This document shows, piece by piece, positions 9,005 to 16,536 of a stretch of 64,000 nucleotides of DNA. Source of the DNA: Cyanobacteria bacterium TGS_CYA1 (GTDB taxonomy: Bacteria > Cyanobacteriota > Vampirovibrionia > Obscuribacterales > Obscuribacteraceae); NCBI GenBank assembly GCA_026129135.1, contig JAHCIQ010000003.1, positions 428,703-492,702 on the forward strand, given 5' to 3'. The notes beneath the pieces are model-generated. The model saw nothing but the letters and a program-made list of their open reading frames with translations, did no database searches and had not been told where the DNA came from. The position numbers were made by a program, and so were the translations under genes. How positions within the stretch are numbered: the stretch's first letter is position 1; every line of letters starts with the position of its first letter.

Positions 9005-9832
9005 ATGAAAATATTTACAATATGGCTTTTGATGAGCTTTATCAGTGTTTCGGCGGCATGTTTTGCCCCGGTGGCTTTGGCTCAAGCAAAACCTGCAGAT
9101 GCTTCTGTGGAAACAATTGAGGGATATAAGTCATATTTACAGACTAGGGTGATGCGCAACTACTTTCCTCCTAAATGCTCTTCGCCAGGACCGACAGAAG
9201 TCGCTTTCAGTATCGAAAGGAACGGTGGCGTCACATGCGTGCGTTTGAAGAAAAGCTCTGGCTGTCCATTGTACGACATGGCAGCACTTCAGGCTGTTGA
9301 GCGTGCTGTTCCATACAGGTCGTTGCCCGAGGACCGCGCCAATTTAAACGTGGCAGTAAATTTTGACATGGGCAAAATCTGGAAGAAAAAGTCAGTGGTA
9401 AGCATTTTAAATGCACCACTCGCCAAGATTGACACTACGCCCAAAACGAAATCGGCAGATCTTTTGACCCAGCCACGCACTGTCAAGAATTTGTGTCAGG
9501 CATTGCGCGATGCTGATTTCGCCAGGGCACAGATGGACATTTCTGGCATTCCTCAAGAAGGGAAAAATCTGCTTGTGCGCATTTTGTTTCGTCAAATAGA
9601 AAATATGCTAGAAGCGCCTGGAATGAAAGATTCGGATAGTATCACTATTGTTTTGGATAAAACCGTTTATCTAAAAGCAGATAGCAGAGCCAAGTTGCAT
9701 GAAGCATCTAAACCGGTTATCGAAATTTTGAAAGCGCGTAAATCAAATGCGGAATTGAAGACGAATCAAGAGTTTTTGTCTGCACTTGCCAATTTCTTTG
9801 AAGCTGTTGACCGCGATGCGGTCTACGAATAA
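9005..9832 (+). CDS. Secreted protein with TonB C-terminal-like domain
   Basis: A 275-residue protein with a signal peptide (MKIFTIWLLMSFISVSAACF...ALAQA) and, at about residues 30-115, a TonB/TolA C-terminal-type domain: YLQTRVMRNYFPP, VAFSIERNGGVTCVRLKKSSGC, MAALQAVERAVPYRSLPE. The remaining 150 residues match nothing I recognise. The ATG at 9005 has AGGTGG seven bases upstream and is preferred over an in-frame GTG at 8996. Unlike real TonB it has a cleavable-looking signal rather than a Pro-rich spacer, and no TonB-dependent receptor or ExbBD lies nearby, so energy transduction is not implied. A decayed copy of its domain lies at 11097. Confidence 0.7.
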   Translation: MKIFTIWLLMSFISVSAACFAPVALAQAKPADASVETIEGYKSYLQTRVMRNYFPPKCSSPGPTEVAFSIERNGGVTCVRLKKSSGCPLYDMAALQAVERAVPYRSLPEDRANLNVAVNFDMGKIWKKKSVVSILNAPLAKIDTTPKTKSADLLTQPRTVKNLCQALRDADFARAQMDISGIPQEGKNLLVRILFRQIENMLEAPGMKDSDSITIVLDKTVYLKADSRAKLHEASKPVIEILKARKSNAELKTNQEFLSALANFFEAVDRDAVYE

Positions 9833-9837
9833 TAAAA

Positions 9838-10986
9838 TTAATAAAACGGGCGTCTTTTGCGTACTGATGCTAATCCTTCAGAAAATGAGCTAGCAAATTC
9901 ATATTTTGGCTCTATGACAAATTTGCCGGTTTTATCTATATAGCCGTAGCCATCGTGTGGAACTTTTTTAGTGCTAACGTTTACTGATACAAGCGCTAAA
10001 CCATCGTGAAAAGATTTTGCCGAAGTAAATTTGGGTGGTATTACAAAGGCACCGGATTTATCGATAAATCCCCAGTTACGATCACCATTTTCGCTGACTT
10101 CGACTGCTGCAAGCCCGTCTTTGAAATGACGAGCAGCGGAGAATTTGCAAGGTATTTTAAAATGAAAACTGGAATCCACAAATCCCCAGTCGCCGCCTTT
10201 TTTGAGTTCGCGTGCAATTGCCAGTCCTTCAGAAAATGGTGTCATCTCGAAGTCGTGAGTCTGAATAGTAGTATCCGGGGACAAGCTTACTGTTTCATCT
10301 GACTCATATAATTCTGGATCGTCGTCGAACGTGAATTTGCGTTTGGGTTTTTCTGTTTTAGGTGCGGGAACTTCTTTTCCTGTTTTATCGATGAATATTT
10401 TTGAGGACGGGCTATCAAGCCTGGCGACCTCGGCAACGCCGTTTTTGAAAGGCATCGCACTATCAAATTTCTGATTGATTGCTACTCTGCCTTTGGTATC
10501 AATGTAGGAATAGCTGTCATCGAAAAGCGTGAAATTGCTATCGACTTTGATAAACATTGAAGAAGCCATACCGACAATGATGCAGGCTGTCACTTGAGTT
10601 ACCATCAGAATAACCACGGCTTGCGTTGCACCGTATTTGCCATCGATAATAATAAAGTTGAGTGCCTTGAAAAGCACTATTAACGCCAGATTCGCGAAAA
10701 AGAGAATTACCGCCGTGATGCCAAGGCTCAAGGTGAAAATCAGTGGTACTGCTGCCACTCCGCCACCAAGCGCGGTGAATATGCTGGTTACAGTTGAAAA
10801 ATAAAGTGCTATGCCAAACGCTGCTGCAGTGACGGTTCCTTGCAGTGGTGCAAAAATGATACCGCCTACTATTTTTTTGCCAGCTAACTTGACGCCGGGC
10901 AAACGTGGAAAAACAAAATAATAAATGAGCGATGCACTAATCAATGCTGTCGCTGCGCAAATTATAACAGTAATCGGCAGGTTCAT
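9838..10986 (-). CDS. Membrane-anchored WG-repeat protein (paralogue A)
   Basis: A 382-residue protein. The first 150 residues form about four or five transmembrane helices, including a Gly/Ala-rich stretch (GGGVAAVPLIFTLSLGITAVILF). The rest carries five or so WG repeats of the form WGFIDKSGAFVIPPKF...SFHDGLALV and YGYIDKTGKFVIEPKYEFASSFSEGLASV. WG repeats form beta-propeller-like or solenoid surfaces used in binding; no enzymatic residues are visible. It has the same architecture, and clear sequence similarity throughout, to the gene at 44722-45843, so the two are paralogues within this window. It ends six bases from the convergent TonB-C-like gene. Its function is unknown. Confidence 0.8.
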   Translation of the reverse strand: MNLPITVIICAATALISASLIYYFVFPRLPGVKLAGKKIVGGIIFAPLQGTVTAAAFGIALYFSTVTSIFTALGGGVAAVPLIFTLSLGITAVILFFANLALIVLFKALNFIIIDGKYGATQAVVILMVTQVTACIIVGMASSMFIKVDSNFTLFDDSYSYIDTKGRVAINQKFDSAMPFKNGVAEVARLDSPSSKIFIDKTGKEVPAPKTEKPKRKFTFDDDPELYESDETVSLSPDTTIQTHDFEMTPFSEGLAIARELKKGGDWGFVDSSFHFKIPCKFSAARHFKDGLAAVEVSENGDRNWGFIDKSGAFVIPPKFTSAKSFHDGLALVSVNVSTKKVPHDGYGYIDKTGKFVIEPKYEFASSFSEGLASVRKRRPFY

Positions 10987-11096
10987 TATCTAATTATATG
11001 CTTTTGCATCTGGACGCGAACTCACTATTATTGAAAGATTAGTATTCTAGTACATCTAAAATTCAAGAAGAGAGAACCGATTGAGCTGAGCTTAAT

Positions 11097-11178
11097 GCTG
11101 TTGAGCGTGCTGTTCCATACAGGGCGCTACTCGAGAGGTTGCTAGCCTCCTACGAAAAAACGAATTTAAAAGAGGGAG
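11097..11178 (+). pseudogene. Decayed fragment of the TonB-C-like gene
   Basis: Bases 11097-11123 are identical to 9293-9319 of the TonB-C-like gene (27 bases), and similarity continues weakly for about 15 more bases (CGTTGCCCGAGG against CGCTACTCGAG). Translated in the same frame it reads AVERAVPYR, then diverges, with a stop in frame just upstream (TGA-GCT-GAG) and another at 11214. There is no start codon or signal peptide. I read it as the remnant of a partial duplication, lying between two minus-strand genes. Confidence 0.6.
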
Positions 11179-12246
11179 CTAATATGAAGTTAGCCGCTCA
11201 GGTTGCAATTTTTTGACTTTATTTAAGTATTCATGAGCTAGCTTAGGATTTGTATCCTCAATTCTAAGAGCATAAAAGTAATAACAATCGGCTAAATGCT
11301 GTTCGACCAAATATTTGAATGCAGGCATCGCACATCTATTTGCCGTCTCAAGATCGATTATGGCTTGGCGGAAATTTTTTTGTTCGCACTTCTGTTTTCC
11401 GCGTTTTAAGAAAGTCAAACATCTGTCCTTGCATTTTTCAAGTGCTATAAATTCTGGAGTTCTAAGTGGTGGATTTGCTGCCGTAATATGTTGGAGAGTT
11501 ATTTCCATCGAGCTAATATCTTGCCAAAAGCTGCGCATGAAAGGCATAGCCAATTCAAATGCCTCGATTACTTTTGCATCTTCCTTTAGGTCGCCTGAGG
11601 ATTTGATTATCGCTAGCGAATCCATATGGGGTGGATTAGCTATCTCGTATTTTAAATTGAAGGGCATATTCTCATCTATTTCGTATATGCTGAGTGCCGA
11701 TGTTAAGCGTCTAATGAGTGAATAGCAAAATTTGCTGTCAGCAACGTGACTTGCACAGTATTTTATATTCTCCGGGCAAGTGTACTCTTCTTTGATCGCC
11801 TGGGCAATTCTAATTTCGTCTTTTATTTTTTGCGAATAGGCACCACCGGAGGTTCTCAACTTTTCTATTGCTTTCTCCATCGCATATTTACTGTTTGCGT
11901 CTGCAGGGCGATTCTCTAAAGCTAATTTGAATTTTCTAAAGGCGTTAGGCCAGTCGTGCTTTTCGTAATATGCAATACCTTCTGTTTGTAGTTTTAGACT
12001 CGCATTGTAATCTATAATTCTCTGGTCTGGTTTATTCTCTGCTCTTAGTCCAGAATTTGGTGCAACCTGTTTTTTATTAATTGTGTTGTTTTTCTTGGTG
12101 ACGTTAGAAGTCTTAGAGTTGCTGAGTTTGGGCTCAACGATTGGAACGTATGGTGCTTTAGGATAGTGGTGCTTTTGTGGTGTTTGTGCCCAAGCTGATT
12201 GCACGGCAAAGAATACTGACAGAAGCAATGTGCAAAATCTGACCAT
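11179..12246 (-). CDS. Secreted TPR-like protein of unknown function
   Basis: A 355-residue protein with a signal peptide (MVRFCTLLLSVFFAVQSAWAQ), a low-complexity Lys/Asn/Pro linker (about 22-75) and a TPR-like segment EGIAYYEKHDWPNAFRKFKLALENRPADA. The central region contains a short TonB-C-like stretch (LTSALSIYEIDENMPFNLKYEIANPPHMDSLAIIKSSGDLKEDAKVIEAFELAMPF) of the VxFxIxxdG...SSGxxxxDxxxxxA type, suggesting a diverged TonB C-terminal domain as in the 9005 gene. A C-terminal helical TPR pair follows. I do not recognise the family. Start ATG 12246. Confidence 0.7.
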   Translation of the reverse strand: MVRFCTLLLSVFFAVQSAWAQTPQKHHYPKAPYVPIVEPKLSNSKTSNVTKKNNTINKKQVAPNSGLRAENKPDQRIIDYNASLKLQTEGIAYYEKHDWPNAFRKFKLALENRPADANSKYAMEKAIEKLRTSGGAYSQKIKDEIRIAQAIKEEYTCPENIKYCASHVADSKFCYSLIRRLTSALSIYEIDENMPFNLKYEIANPPHMDSLAIIKSSGDLKEDAKVIEAFELAMPFMRSFWQDISSMEITLQHITAANPPLRTPEFIALEKCKDRCLTFLKRGKQKCEQKNFRQAIIDLETANRCAMPAFKYLVEQHLADCYYFYALRIEDTNPKLAHEYLNKVKKLQPERLTSY

Positions 12247-12333
12247 AATTTTGTAATCGAGATAGGGATACTAATGTTTTAGCTCATTAGGTCAACCAGA
12301 TGTATAGGGAAAACCCTTGATCGCTGCTGTGTT

Positions 12334-13287
12334 TTAGATATCAAAATTGCCCAAAAGAAATCTCGCCAATTCATTGATGTCTTGCCTTGATTCCAGTGGA
12401 ATGTCTGCATTACCAAGTCCTGGAAGCAGATTCTTTTTGAGAAAGATCAATTCGTCTTTTGTGCTGTCGTACCCGCCTAGGATTGGTAGCTGGTTTGCGG
12501 TTGAATAAACCAGGTTGAGAAGCGCGTTCTTGAAATGTGCCATCTTGACGTAGTTTAGTTTTTCGTAGGTATCTGTTTGCGAGTGGTAGTGTGCCCATCT
12601 TCCGCATGAAAAGAATAGATACGGCAAGTTGTTTTGCACATAAACGTAATGGTCGCTGGGACTGTTCACGTATGAGTCGAGGACGGCAGCCCATTTGATA
12701 CCACTATCGGCCTCCGCTTCACGCAAAAGATTCGACCACGAAGAACTGCTTTCCATGCCTGTAACGAACATAATGTTTTCCAGGTTTGGAATTGGGACGT
12801 CGTGTCCAACCAGGTCCAGAATCAATCCACATCTAATTGGTCGTGTGCTTTGCTCGTAGTAGAACTTGGTTGAGCCCATCATGTCTTTGTGGATTCCACC
12901 TAATTCTTCGCCATCGAAGAAAGCAATTATAACGTCGCAAGACGCCGGCGATTGGATTAGGCTCTTAGCGATCTCAAGCAAAATAGCTACGCCAGCAGCA
13001 TTATCATCTGCGCCCGGATAAGATTCAAAGGTATCGTAGTGGGCCCCAAGTAAAATTGGTGACGCTTGGCTGTCTAAACCAGGGGCGATGGCAATAATGT
13101 TAACCAGACTGAGATCATTTGTTTGATTTTCAAGTTCGAACGTTTTGCCATAAGGAGTCATACCTAAATGGTTTAAATTGGCGGTAAGATATTTTCTTGC
13201 TCGCTCATGTCCATGTGTGCCAATGGCTCTGCCCTCGTTTGTGGCGAGGATTTTGACGTGTTCTTGGAGGTCTTCAGAGGCATTCAT
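12334..13287 (-). CDS. M28-family zinc aminopeptidase-like protein
   Basis: A 317-residue protein with the M28 peptidase core: the first metal ligand in LLGAHYDTF, the bridging Asp in GADDNAAGVAILLEIA, the catalytic and ligand Glu pair in FFDGEELG, an Asp in LILDLVGHD and a late His in RWAHYHSQTDTYEKLNY. These are the five metal and catalytic positions of the family, so it is probably an active di-zinc exopeptidase. No signal peptide is visible, so the product is probably cytoplasmic, unlike many secreted M28 enzymes. Start ATG 13287. The substrate is not determinable; bacterial relatives include aminopeptidases and glutaminyl cyclase-like enzymes. Confidence 0.87.
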   Translation of the reverse strand: MNASEDLQEHVKILATNEGRAIGTHGHERARKYLTANLNHLGMTPYGKTFELENQTNDLSLVNIIAIAPGLDSQASPILLGAHYDTFESYPGADDNAAGVAILLEIAKSLIQSPASCDVIIAFFDGEELGGIHKDMMGSTKFYYEQSTRPIRCGLILDLVGHDVPIPNLENIMFVTGMESSSSWSNLLREAEADSGIKWAAVLDSYVNSPSDHYVYVQNNLPYLFFSCGRWAHYHSQTDTYEKLNYVKMAHFKNALLNLVYSTANQLPILGGYDSTKDELIFLKKNLLPGLGNADIPLESRQDINELARFLLGNFDI

Positions 13288-13385
13288 GGTTCTATCCAGG
13301 ATAATTATTAGCTGGATGGTTGTCTAGCTTACCGACATTGAAAGATCTATGTGTCATATTGGTTTATTCGCCAGGCGAGGATTTA

Positions 13386-13622
13386 ATGATGAAGTTGTCG
13401 AGTTTAATAGCTCTTGTAGTCTTCTTTTTGTCTGGAAATCAGCCAGCACTTGCTGGTAAGTGTTATGGATATTCGCCTTGCGGGGCTTGCAAAAACTGCC
13501 ATTACTGTAAACACTGTGCGGAAAATGGCGGCTCATGTGGAGTCTGCCGTGGCAAACACGCAAAAGGGCAAAAGAAGTCGGCAATGATGGTAAAGTCCGG
13601 GATTGCGAAGGTATCGGGTTAG
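13386..13622 (+). CDS. Small secreted cysteine-rich protein
   Basis: A 78-residue product. I choose ATG 13386, behind GCGAGG, because it places a signal peptide (MMKLSSLIALVVFFLSGNQPALAG) at the N-terminus; the frame is open further upstream without a good start. The mature peptide of about 55 residues has nine cysteines in closely spaced pairs (CGACKNC, CKHC, CGVC) and a basic tail. Such spacing suits metal binding or a disulphide-knotted peptide. It ends two bases before the next gene, which also has CxxC motifs, so the two may be co-expressed. I do not recognise a named family. Confidence 0.65.
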   Translation: MMKLSSLIALVVFFLSGNQPALAGKCYGYSPCGACKNCHYCKHCAENGGSCGVCRGKHAKGQKKSAMMVKSGIAKVSG

Positions 13623-13624
13623 TC

Positions 13625-14257
13625 ATGGCGGAATATACTTTGCTGATAAATGCAGCCGCGCCTGAGGAAAGCGAACCTAGGAATAGATTTGGAGGGAGAC
13701 CCCTAGTACCAAAGAATTCAAAGGTCGGTTGGCCGAATTGTAAATCCTGCAATTTACCAATGCAATTTATTGGGCAATTGATGGTAGCGGCTCATTCAAA
13801 TGAAACGCAAAATTTGTGTTTGATGTTTATGTGCGATAGAGATCCCGGAGTGTGTGAAACATGGATGCCAGATGGCGGCGCAAATCAAGTAATACTGGTT
13901 CCTGTTGATGAGGACATGGTATTGTTGGAACCGCCAAGAGCTGATGGATGCCTGCGTAACATTACATATGGTGCAACATTGGCAGATGCATCAGGTGAGG
14001 ATATTTACACTGCCATGCTAAATTATGTGGAAAAGTCCAACTCTACTTTTGACAATATTCTTGGAAATATGTTCGGTACGCCTGAATGGATTCAGAGTGA
14101 TGAGACGCCTCACTGCAATAAATGCAAGAAGTTGATGCGTGCTGTTGCTGTATTAAACGAAGGACCAGATCCTATGGAATCGGTCAACTTTGGAACAGGT
14201 GAAGCATATCTATTCGATTGCGCATGCGGGGATGGAAAGTTTTTATGGCAGTGTTGA
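13625..14257 (+). CDS. DUF1963/YwqG-like protein with CxxC motifs
   Basis: A 210-residue cytoplasmic protein. I use ATG 13625, two bases after the upstream stop, although the frame is open further upstream. It shows a proline/glycine-rich start (GRPLVPKNSKVGWPNCKSCNLPMQFIGQL), a mid segment LMFMCDRDPGVCETW, and a C-terminal GTPEWIQSDETPHCNKCKKLMRAVAVLNEG. The PxWIQ plus CxxC plus hydrophobic strand pattern is typical of the YwqG/DUF1963 fold, whose role is unknown. Cys pairs at both ends could bind zinc. Family assignment is by pattern and moderately sure. Confidence 0.6.
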   Translation: MAEYTLLINAAAPEESEPRNRFGGRPLVPKNSKVGWPNCKSCNLPMQFIGQLMVAAHSNETQNLCLMFMCDRDPGVCETWMPDGGANQVILVPVDEDMVLLEPPRADGCLRNITYGATLADASGEDIYTAMLNYVEKSNSTFDNILGNMFGTPEWIQSDETPHCNKCKKLMRAVAVLNEGPDPMESVNFGTGEAYLFDCACGDGKFLWQC

Positions 14258-14322
14258 GTTCATTGCCTCGGGTCATTATGTCCAACAACACCCAAAAATA
14301 AGGACGAACAGTTTGCATCGAA

Positions 14323-14359
14323 GTCTTTCGTCTTCACTAGTGAAATTACTAAAGACGAA
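14323..14359. repeat. Nested inverted repeats upstream of the 14387 gene
   Basis: A perfect 12-base palindrome TTCACTAGTGAA (14333-14344) sits inside outer arms GTCTTT (14323-14328) and AAAGAC (14351-14356); TTCGTCTT (14327-14334) is also complementary to AAGACGAA (14352-14359). The octamer GACGAACA recurs near 14303 and 14354. The two folds are mutually exclusive. There is no T-run, so it is not an intrinsic terminator; it may be an operator or leader structure for the gene starting at 14387. Confidence 0.4.
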
Positions 14360-14386
14360 CAATCGCTAAATAACGACAATTAGCTT

Positions 14387-15055
14387 ATGTTCAGAATAAT
14401 CATAACTAGGCAATGTTTAAGAGTCGCTTCGGCATTTTGCAGCGTTTTGACTTTGCTTCTTACTGTCTCTAGTCAACCGTCATGTTCGAAGGTTTGGACT
14501 CATCATGAGTCTGGCTTTATCACGGATTCAATGATTTCAATTATTGCTAATCCCGAAAAATACGACGGGAAAAACGTTCAAGTGAAGGGCTTTCTGCATC
14601 TGGAGTACGAAGATTACGGTTTGTATTTATCAAAGGAAGATGCTGATTATTTGAGGACGGAAAATTCACTTAGGATGTCTTTCTCTGAAGGAGAGGTAGA
14701 ATTCGAGCCCCTGGATCGCAGTTCATTTTCGGTCAGTAATTTAGAAAGGAAGATGCATAGTAATTCGAATCTTATTCAGCGCGTTTTGCGATTTAACTGT
14801 GTTAACGTCATGCTTGAAGGCATTTTTGACGCGAAGACAGGACGCATTGAGAATGTCACTAGAGTTTTGGAGGAATGTAGATGGTACGATGGCGAACATT
14901 CTTTGAGCTTGGATTATCGGATGAAAGAGAATGCAAAGGCCGTGGATGAGCTGTTTTTTAATGGATATCAGCCAATAAAATTAGGACTTGCAATATTGGC
15001 ATTGTTGATTAGCTGTTTTATTTTTGTGAGTCAGGCGAAGAGAAGCAAGGGTTGA
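14387..15055 (+). CDS. Membrane-anchored protein of unknown function with an OB-like segment
   Basis: A 222-residue protein with an N-terminal signal or anchor (about 12-30, ending near a Cys at SQPSCSK), a soluble domain and a C-terminal transmembrane helix (LGLAILALLISCFIFV) followed by a basic tail. The soluble part opens with SIIANPEKYDGKNVQVKGFLHLEYEDYGLYLSKEDA, a pattern seen in small periplasmic OB-fold-like domains (PxxYxGKxVxVxGxL). No catalytic motif is seen. It is predicted to sit in the inner membrane with the domain in the periplasm. Family unknown. Confidence 0.65.
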   Translation: MFRIIITRQCLRVASAFCSVLTLLLTVSSQPSCSKVWTHHESGFITDSMISIIANPEKYDGKNVQVKGFLHLEYEDYGLYLSKEDADYLRTENSLRMSFSEGEVEFEPLDRSSFSVSNLERKMHSNSNLIQRVLRFNCVNVMLEGIFDAKTGRIENVTRVLEECRWYDGEHSLSLDYRMKENAKAVDELFFNGYQPIKLGLAILALLISCFIFVSQAKRSKG

Positions 15056-15116
15056 TTTATTCTCTCGATGAATTTTGCATTATAATTATAGCCAGCTCAG
15101 CTCACGGAGATTTTTG

Positions 15117-15689
15117 ATGCCGTATCTACAAAAAGTATTCATGCTTGTTGGTTCAGTCGCTTTGGTTAGCGCGATGACTAACCTCAGTGCCATATCAAAG
15201 GAAGAAAGTACATCATCCGCCGCCTCAGGTAATGAAGTTTCCCAGAAAAACTTGCCGGTTATGAAAACCTTCAAGCATGGCGAAATCGAATTTTCCATCG
15301 ACTATCCTGAAGGTTGGGAGGTACCGGATTTTGGCTCTCCGTACTTGCTCAAGGCAAAGGACCCAAATAGAAAAGCCAATTTAAATGCGGCAGTGGAACA
15401 GGCTCTTGGTTCGTCAAAAGATTTTGCTCAGAGAACCGCAGAGTTTATGGCTAAAAACCCCGACGATCACTATCAAATTGTTTCGACCGAAGATACCACC
15501 ATATGCGGTGAAAAGTCCGTTAAGCGCATACAAACAATGGGCGACGGGAAAGATTTTATAGCCAAGCAAATGTCTATTTATGTGGTGAAGAATAACATTT
15601 CTTATGTGGTTAATTGCACCTGCACCGCGGAGAGTTATCCTGAGTACGAGCCAGTGTTTAATAAGATTATAGAGTCAATAAAAATATAA
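15117..15689 (+). CDS. Secreted PsbP/DcrB-like protein
   Basis: A 190-residue protein. ATG 15117 lies six bases after CGGAG and begins a signal peptide (MPYLQKVFMLVGSVALVSAM). The mature domain shows the PsbP/Mog1/DUF1795 pattern: GEIEFSIDYPEGWEVPDFGSPYLLKA, then a variable middle, CGEKSVKRIQTM, ISYVVNCTCTAESYPEYEPVFNKIIESIKI. In this fold a strand-rich domain ends with a helix, exactly as the last FNKIIESIKI suggests. Bacterial relatives (DcrB, PsbP-like lipoproteins) are periplasmic with little-known roles. There is no lipobox cysteine here. Confidence 0.7.
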   Translation: MPYLQKVFMLVGSVALVSAMTNLSAISKEESTSSAASGNEVSQKNLPVMKTFKHGEIEFSIDYPEGWEVPDFGSPYLLKAKDPNRKANLNAAVEQALGSSKDFAQRTAEFMAKNPDDHYQIVSTEDTTICGEKSVKRIQTMGDGKDFIAKQMSIYVVKNNISYVVNCTCTAESYPEYEPVFNKIIESIKI

Positions 15690-15707
15690 ATTGCAAAGTA
15701 GATTGCA

Positions 15708-16481
15708 TTGATTCTTCTCCTGCCACCAAGACCTAACGTGAATACCCAAAAGATGAAAGAGGCCGCTCTTGCATCTGGTTGGCAGGTCATGCAGCTTGAA
15801 AGCTGGCGTCCGCCTGAGGCGCTTGCGGGTAGAACCGATGTTATCGCTTATGGAGAGCCACTCTTTGTAGCGGCGATGGCAGAATTCTTGGGGCTTTCTT
15901 TGCTTGAGCCGCATTTTGATTGGTTGCCGCGCCTGCCACAAACTTATACAAAGCGCGCGGTGACAATAACCACCCTGGAGCGAGCGCGCAGTGAAAAGGA
16001 AAGAATATTTGCCAAGCCCGCGGACGATAAGTGTTTTTCTGCTGGCGTCTATTCCAGTGGCAAAGACATAAAAGCTTCTGATTTGCTTCCGACGGACATT
16101 CCAGTACTGATTTCAGAAATTGTCGATTGGAAGGTAGAATATCGTTTTTTTATCTTGTACCGACAGCCTCAGACTTTTAGCATTTACTTGCGAAATGGTG
16201 AGCTAGACTTTAACGTGCCACCAGATACGGAGTCCGAAGAAGCGTTTGCTTTTGTTCAAACAATCTTCGAAGATACTGCAATTCAAATGCCGCCGGGAGT
16301 AGTGCTCGATGTTGGCTTTATCGAAGGTCGGGGCTGGGCAATTCTCGAAGCGAATCCAGCGTTTGGGGCGGGGGTCTATCTTTGCGACCCAGTGAAAGTT
16401 CTACCCGTGCTATCCCGTTGCGTGATTGCAGCTAGCGAACTATCAGATGACGACAAGCGTTGGGTGATACAGCGGGCTTAG
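15708..16481 (+). CDS. ATP-grasp domain protein (R2K-type)
   Basis: A 257-residue cytoplasmic protein. The N-terminal Rossmann-like half starts MILLLPPRPN and contains DVIAYGEPLFVAAMAE; the C-terminal half has ATP-grasp features IFAKPADDKCFSAGVY (nucleotide-binding lysine), ISEIVDWKVEYRFFIL (the ExxxxEYR metal and ATP region) and DVGFIEGRGWAILEANPAFGAG (magnesium-binding E-x-N). The compact size and EYRFF motif match the R2K clade of ATP-grasp proteins, which may modify peptides or proteins. The start is TTG 15708, with only a weak ribosome site. No obvious substrate partner is adjacent. Confidence 0.75.
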   Translation: MILLLPPRPNVNTQKMKEAALASGWQVMQLESWRPPEALAGRTDVIAYGEPLFVAAMAEFLGLSLLEPHFDWLPRLPQTYTKRAVTITTLERARSEKERIFAKPADDKCFSAGVYSSGKDIKASDLLPTDIPVLISEIVDWKVEYRFFILYRQPQTFSIYLRNGELDFNVPPDTESEEAFAFVQTIFEDTAIQMPPGVVLDVGFIEGRGWAILEANPAFGAGVYLCDPVKVLPVLSRCVIAASELSDDDKRWVIQRA

Positions 16482-16536
16482 CTGTGTGGGGGAATCCTAC
16501 CAGTGACAAAATCGCCAGATAATTTAAACTAGAAGC

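Noticed and set aside
15381..15405. Similarity of KANLNAAVEQAL in the PsbP-like gene to RANLNVAV in the TonB-C-like gene
   Set aside because: Short, and the folds around it differ; judged coincidental.
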